64,000 bases of DNA from Flavobacterium sp. 245 (GTDB taxonomy: Bacteria; Bacteroidota; Bacteroidia; Flavobacteriales; Flavobacteriaceae), in NCBI RefSeq assembly GCF_004362055.1, contig NZ_SNXB01000005.1, forward strand, positions 62,001 to 126,000. The letters are read 5' to 3'. How positions within the stretch are numbered: position 1 is the stretch's first letter; each line of letters begins with the position of its first letter. Positions 59,732 through 64,000 of the stretch are shown one piece after another. The translations under genes and the position numbers were made by a program. The notes under the pieces were generated by a model. That model made no database searches, had not been told where the DNA came from, and saw nothing but the letters and a program-made list of their open reading frames with translations.

Positions 59732-61522
59732 TTAATAACCGTAATCATTAGCTATTTTTCCATTGCTTCCGTCGATAAATACTTGCCAAATAGGCCAGAA
59801 TTGTCTGTTATCAGGATTTACGCCTGGTTTGTACAAAGTATTTATCTTAGTATCAGCAGCGGCACCCGTCCATGTCCATACAAAAGAAGTGTAACCTGTA
59901 CCTGGATTTGTTGTTTCTCCACGGTTCAAACCATAGATATCCAAACTCACATTATCAGCTTTAAATTTGTAGTATAAAGTAGTTGGAACATTTGCGTAAT
60001 CACCTGTACGATCTGCTAAACTTTTCATATTCACTTTAGCCTCATCTAATTTTGCTTTAAGCAAGTTCCAACGAATAAGATTTTGCTTACGCTCCATTTC
60101 ACCTGTAAACTCATATTTGTTTTCATTAACAAGCGCTTTAAACATTGCGTCTTTTGTTGTGAAACCATTCACATAATTTTCAACTTTTACTGGCTGGTCA
60201 GCAGCCGCAAATGCTCTTCTTCTAACTTCTTTTAAATAAGGTGCAGCAGCTGCAGGTCCTTCAATTTCATTAGCAGCCTCTGCAGCAATTAAAAGAACTT
60301 CAGCATAACGCATGTAAATTTTATTTACACCGTCATCATTTGTTGAAGTAACAAAACGCTTCATCCATTCGTAGCGGTATTTACCAAAATACCAAGTATT
60401 CAATGCACCTAATTCTTGTTTTGCAACATTATTTACAGCCGTACCATATTTGTAAGGAACACAAGTTACATCTCTCCTTGTATCTTTTTCATCGTAGTCA
60501 TAAAAAACAGTTGGAAGCGGCCCTGCAGTTCCACCACGATTTGCTCCATTTGCATGAAACTGATCGTTTGTAGTATGGCGAACAGCAAAAGTAAACAACA
60601 TACGTCCTCTACCATCTGAAAAAGGAAGTTCCCATAATGATTCTCCTCCTGCTACGATATACTCTTCATTGTATTTTTTCCAGAATGTTTCAAATGAAGA
60701 CTCTAAATGTGCTGATCCGCTTGCAATAACAGAACGACATTCACCTAAAGCCAAAGCGTACATATTAGCAACTGATAATGCAGGATCAGTACTTCTTCTG
60801 ATACCGTCAGGATATTGCTGATAACCGCTGGCTGCCATTGCTAAACGTGCGCGGAATCCTTTCACAAAAGCTTTATTGATTCTTTCTACATTGCTTGTCG
60901 CAGGAGTTTCGCCAGGCCAAGGAACTAATGTTGCTGCTTCAGCTAAATCAGCCAAAAGCTGCTTATAAATTTCATCACGGCTTGTTTTTCCAATATAAAG
61001 TGTTGCATTGTTAACTGGTTCAAATCGAGCAGGAACATCACCCCACGTTTTAATCAAATCTGCATAATAAATAGCTCTCAATGTCAAAGCTTCACCTAAT
61101 AAATAACCCAATTGTGAGTCTGGTTTCGGATCTCCATACTTGCGCAAACCACGAATACAGATATTGGCACGCTCAATCCCTGAATACATCATTGCCCAAG
61201 CATTGTTAGTTGTATTCATTTGCGAGTTATTTGGTTTTGCATCATACGTACATAAATCTGATGCATCACTAACAGTTTGAGAAGAATTATACCATTCTGT
61301 GTCCGTATTTAATCCGTAAAAAGGAAGAAAACGGCCTCTGTATGAGTTAGTTTCTGCAAACGGAATTTTAATTCCATCGATTGCACCTTCGGCCAATCCT
61401 GGACTAGAAAAAATAACTGATTCATCTAATGTTGACTGTGCCGGAGCGTCTAAATAATCATCTGAGCAAGAAGCAAAAAGGCTTGCTACAAATATTCCTG
61501 CTATTAATATTTTATGTTTCAT
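59732..61522 (-). CDS. SusD/RagB family lipoprotein of the second PUL
   Basis: 596 residues. Lipobox LFASC19, and SusD features: AEGAIDGIKIPFAETNSYRG, LGEALTLRAIYYADLIKTWGDVPARF, TSRDEIYKQLLADLAEA, MRYAEVLLIAAEAANEIEG, YLKEVRRRAFA, and NENKYEFTGEMERKQNLIRWNLL. It binds the PUL's oligosaccharide at the cell surface. Twenty bases downstream of susC. Confidence 0.95.
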   Translation of the reverse strand: MKHKILIAGIFVASLFASCSDDYLDAPAQSTLDESVIFSSPGLAEGAIDGIKIPFAETNSYRGRFLPFYGLNTDTEWYNSSQTVSDASDLCTYDAKPNNSQMNTTNNAWAMMYSGIERANICIRGLRKYGDPKPDSQLGYLLGEALTLRAIYYADLIKTWGDVPARFEPVNNATLYIGKTSRDEIYKQLLADLAEAATLVPWPGETPATSNVERINKAFVKGFRARLAMAASGYQQYPDGIRRSTDPALSVANMYALALGECRSVIASGSAHLESSFETFWKKYNEEYIVAGGESLWELPFSDGRGRMLFTFAVRHTTNDQFHANGANRGGTAGPLPTVFYDYDEKDTRRDVTCVPYKYGTAVNNVAKQELGALNTWYFGKYRYEWMKRFVTSTNDDGVNKIYMRYAEVLLIAAEAANEIEGPAAAAPYLKEVRRRAFAAADQPVKVENYVNGFTTKDAMFKALVNENKYEFTGEMERKQNLIRWNLLKAKLDEAKVNMKSLADRTGDYANVPTTLYYKFKADNVSLDIYGLNRGETTNPGTGYTSFVWTWTGAAADTKINTLYKPGVNPDNRQFWPIWQVFIDGSNGKIANDYGY

Positions 61523-61542
61523 CTTGTGAAAGTATTACTGAA

Positions 61543-64000
61543 TTAAAAATTAAGGTTAAGACCAAATATCAACTGTCTGCTTCGCGGATAAGCTGAATAA
61601 TCAACCCCTGGAGTATAAGGTGTGCTTCTTCTAGTAGAAGATTCTGGATCTGGACCTGAATAATTAGTCCATACAAAAACATTACTCGCAGTTAAATAAA
61701 ATCGCAGCTTAGAAACTCCTAAAGCAGAAGTTAAAGCGTTTGGTGTAGTATAACCTAAGCTCAAAGTATTAAGTCTTAAAAACGACCCATCTTCAACAGC
61801 CCAGTCACTAAAAACATAACGTGGCATATAAGGAGACCACATTGTGGTATTTGCATTTAAAGCTGCTAATTCTGTAGGATCTGTTACTAATTGTCCTGTT
61901 GTAGTATTAAGATTTGTCCATCTTGTCCCATCAGCCATTTCAGCATTTAAATTTCTATATTGTCCATTTGGAACTGCAGTTCCAAATTCGATTTTATTTG
62001 CATTGTAAACATCATTACCAATACTCCAGTTAAAAGCAGCCGAAAGATCAAATCCATAAGCATTTGCATTCAACACCATACCTCCAGTACTTTTTGGATT
62101 AGCGTTTCCAATAACAGTAAGATCGTTAGTATCTACTTTACCATCATTATTAATATCTTTTAACTTCATAGCTCCTGGTTGCATTTTACCTACTATTGTA
62201 GTACCATCTGGAACTCCAGTTTTTAAGGTATAAGCTCCGGCAGCGTAATTAAAGTCAGATACTTCATAACGTCCATCACTTTTATATCCGTACATGATAC
62301 CTATTGGCTGTCCAACATTTACTAAATAATCAGCTCCAATTGCTGTAGAAGCCCATCCTGAAGCCTGTTTAAAATTATCCATTACTCCAATTGAATTAAT
62401 TCGATTGGTATTAAATGATGAGTTGAAAGATACACTTACGCCATAATCAGCTCTTTCAATAAGATTAAGATTTAAAGTTGCCTCAACCCCGCTGTTTTGA
62501 ATTTCACCCATATTTCGGTATTGAAAATCATAACCACCTCCAGAAATTGGAAAGTTCATTAACAAATCTTTTGTTTTGTTTTTATAAAACTCAACAGATC
62601 CTGTTACTTTATTTTTGAATAAATCAAAATCTAAACCTATATTTTGCGTTACAGTAGTTTCCCATTTCAAATCAGGGTTAGCCATTGTTTTAGAAGCTGC
62701 CCAGAAATTATCAACACCATTAATCCATGTCGATGTAGAAGAAATGAAGCTCTGAACCATTTGTCCAGTTGGAATATTATTGTTTCCAGCCTCACCATAA
62801 CTTACTCTCAATTTAAGCAAATTGATCCAAGAAGCATCTTTCAAAAATTCCTCACCCGAAATTTTCCAAGCCGCTGCTGCTGCTGGGAAAAATCCCCATT
62901 TATTGTCACCTAAAAATTTACTAGAACCATCTGCACGATATGTTGCTGTAAAAAGATAACGGTCTTTATAATCGTAATTCACACGACCAAAGAAAGAAAG
63001 CAATTTGTCATCTGGAAAATAGAAATTATCAACTGAAACTGGCGTTCCTTGTGTAGTTAATTTTTTTGCCTGATCCAAATCAAAAGATAATGGATACCCC
63101 TGAATTGTATTAGTCAAATCATTTCTTTTATACTCAATAGACTCCTCTCCTAAAAGAAATTTCAAATTATGGTTTTCACCAACGATTTTTTTCAAATCAT
63201 AATTAAGAGTGTTTGCATTTCTAAAACGAGTATCTTTTCTGTCTCCTAATGTCATCGCCGGCATACCTTGTCTTTCTGCTGCTGGACTGTTTTTCACATA
63301 ATAAGTTGTACGTCCGTAGAAACGATAATCTTGATAATTATAATTATCTAAACCTAATTCTGTTTTAAACACTAAATCTGAAGTCAATTTCCAAGAAAAG
63401 CTTCCAAGTGTATTGAAGTTTTTTCTAAACTGCTGACGATTATTATCAGTGATAGCAACAAAAGGATGTGTTAAATTATCCGATACTGCTTCATCTGTAT
63501 CATCAGTAGTTAAACCAGGAACTGGAATTGGAGCATATCCAACAATATTTTTCAAACGAGAATCTGCAGACGAAACTTCATTTTGTTCGTTCATACCTGC
63601 ACCATTAATTTCTGTATCTGAGTAACGAACTGTAAAACTTAAATCAATTTTATCAGAAGCTTTGCTGTTTAAAGCAAGCGATAAGTTATTTCTTTTAAAA
63701 TCAGATCCCAGCATAATCGCTTTTTCGTCATAATGAGCATAGTTAAAGTTGTAATTTATCTTATCCGAACCACCACGAATAGACAAATCACGGCTTTGTA
63801 CTTCGCCCGTACGTCCAAAAACTTGTTTTTGCCAGTTATTCCCTTTCATGCCTTTATACATATCGTAATCCTGCCAGTTGCCAAAATATTTTGTATAAGA
63901 GTTTGGATTACTTAAAATAGTTTTATCTGTTTGATCAAGCAAAGCATATTCATATTGCCATTTCACATAATCTTCAGGAGCAGTAACATCGATGGTATTA
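61543..64000 (-). CDS. SusC/RagA family TonB-linked transporter (5' end outside window)
   Basis: About 819 C-terminal residues; the frame stays open to the window edge, so the start, signal peptide, regulatory-like domain and plug lie outside. A GTG at 63966 is internal, not a start. Barrel features: QVFGRTGEVQSRDLSIRGG, LFTATYRADGSSKFLGDNKWGFFPAAAAAWKISGEEFL, LRVSYGEAGNNNIPTGQ, NPDLKWETTVTQNIGLDFD and the terminal strand RQLIFGLNLNF. Forms the import pore with the SusD at 59732-61522. Confidence 0.95.
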   Translation of the reverse strand, partial: NTIDVTAPEDYVKWQYEYALLDQTDKTILSNPNSYTKYFGNWQDYDMYKGMKGNNWQKQVFGRTGEVQSRDLSIRGGSDKINYNFNYAHYDEKAIMLGSDFKRNNLSLALNSKASDKIDLSFTVRYSDTEINGAGMNEQNEVSSADSRLKNIVGYAPIPVPGLTTDDTDEAVSDNLTHPFVAITDNNRQQFRKNFNTLGSFSWKLTSDLVFKTELGLDNYNYQDYRFYGRTTYYVKNSPAAERQGMPAMTLGDRKDTRFRNANTLNYDLKKIVGENHNLKFLLGEESIEYKRNDLTNTIQGYPLSFDLDQAKKLTTQGTPVSVDNFYFPDDKLLSFFGRVNYDYKDRYLFTATYRADGSSKFLGDNKWGFFPAAAAAWKISGEEFLKDASWINLLKLRVSYGEAGNNNIPTGQMVQSFISSTSTWINGVDNFWAASKTMANPDLKWETTVTQNIGLDFDLFKNKVTGSVEFYKNKTKDLLMNFPISGGGYDFQYRNMGEIQNSGVEATLNLNLIERADYGVSVSFNSSFNTNRINSIGVMDNFKQASGWASTAIGADYLVNVGQPIGIMYGYKSDGRYEVSDFNYAAGAYTLKTGVPDGTTIVGKMQPGAMKLKDINNDGKVDTNDLTVIGNANPKSTGGMVLNANAYGFDLSAAFNWSIGNDVYNANKIEFGTAVPNGQYRNLNAEMADGTRWTNLNTTTGQLVTDPTELAALNANTTMWSPYMPRYVFSDWAVEDGSFLRLNTLSLGYTTPNALTSALGVSKLRFYLTASNVFVWTNYSGPDPESSTRRSTPYTPGVDYSAYPRSRQLIFGLNLNF

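Noticed and set aside
63964..63966. GTG as the start of the last SusC gene
   Set aside because: The reading frame continues without a stop to the window edge and the protein lacks signal, regulatory and plug domains, so the gene is simply cut.

Overview
The window is a chromosomal segment of an AT-rich Bacteroidota, most likely a soil or freshwater Flavobacterium. The evidence is: perfect or near-perfect Bacteroidota promoters (TTG, 18-20 bp, TAnnTTTG) before several genes; SusC/SusD pairs; a hybrid two-component regulator with an AraC output domain; FecI/FecR signalling; flavobacterial families (DUF4290, DUF5686, START-like, DUF4249); and TAA-rich, A/T-biased coding. The species call is inference.

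Layout. 1-15.6 kb is mostly housekeeping: two divergent outer-membrane beta-barrel paralogues, aroQ, a large DUF5686 surface protein, a cation efflux protein, a DUF493-DUF4290-murA operon, an exported alpha/beta hydrolase, an ATPase, recQ-fmt, an HU protein, YqgE, a class IV aminotransferase and a START-like protein. A complete tRNA-Met(CAT) with its terminator lies at 15628-15747.

15.7-31.2 kb looks like a genomic island. A decayed copy of the 3' half of that tRNA plus its terminator sits at 31125-31208, about 15.4 kb downstream in the same orientation. Between them are a Pth2-like protein, a long leftward array of small exported proteins of unknown function (two WG-repeat proteins, two LRR-like paralogues, several small signal-peptide proteins that look related, a coiled-coil protein, DUF4189 and a PQQ-like propeller), and a divergent 7TM-DISM histidine kinase/NarL regulator pair. 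No integrase is visible.

31.2-36.9 kb is a cell-surface signalling unit: ECF sigma factor, a 69-residue protein, FecR anti-sigma, a TonB receptor with an STN domain, and a DUF4249 lipoprotein. A nucleosidase and an MgtC-family protein follow on the other strand.

38.6-53.7 kb is a polysaccharide utilization locus (PUL) read leftwards: hybrid sensor/regulator, SusC, SusD, GH10 xylanase-like lipoprotein, PKD-containing surface lipoprotein, a GH-A agarase-like enzyme and a GH2 enzyme. Sugar signals sensed by the regulator would induce glycan binding, extracellular cleavage, import and periplasmic trimming. 54-58 kb holds a GH130 phosphorylase, a protein resembling DUF6642 with an AraC regulator, a second member of the 69-residue family and a pentapeptide-repeat protein. 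58.1-64 kb is the downstream end of a second, probably pectin-related PUL (SusC running off the window, SusD, and a FN3/DUF4957/DUF5123 lipoprotein).

A striking background feature is the number of intergenic inverted repeats. Several have arms built from 7-8 bp tandem units of unrelated sequence.
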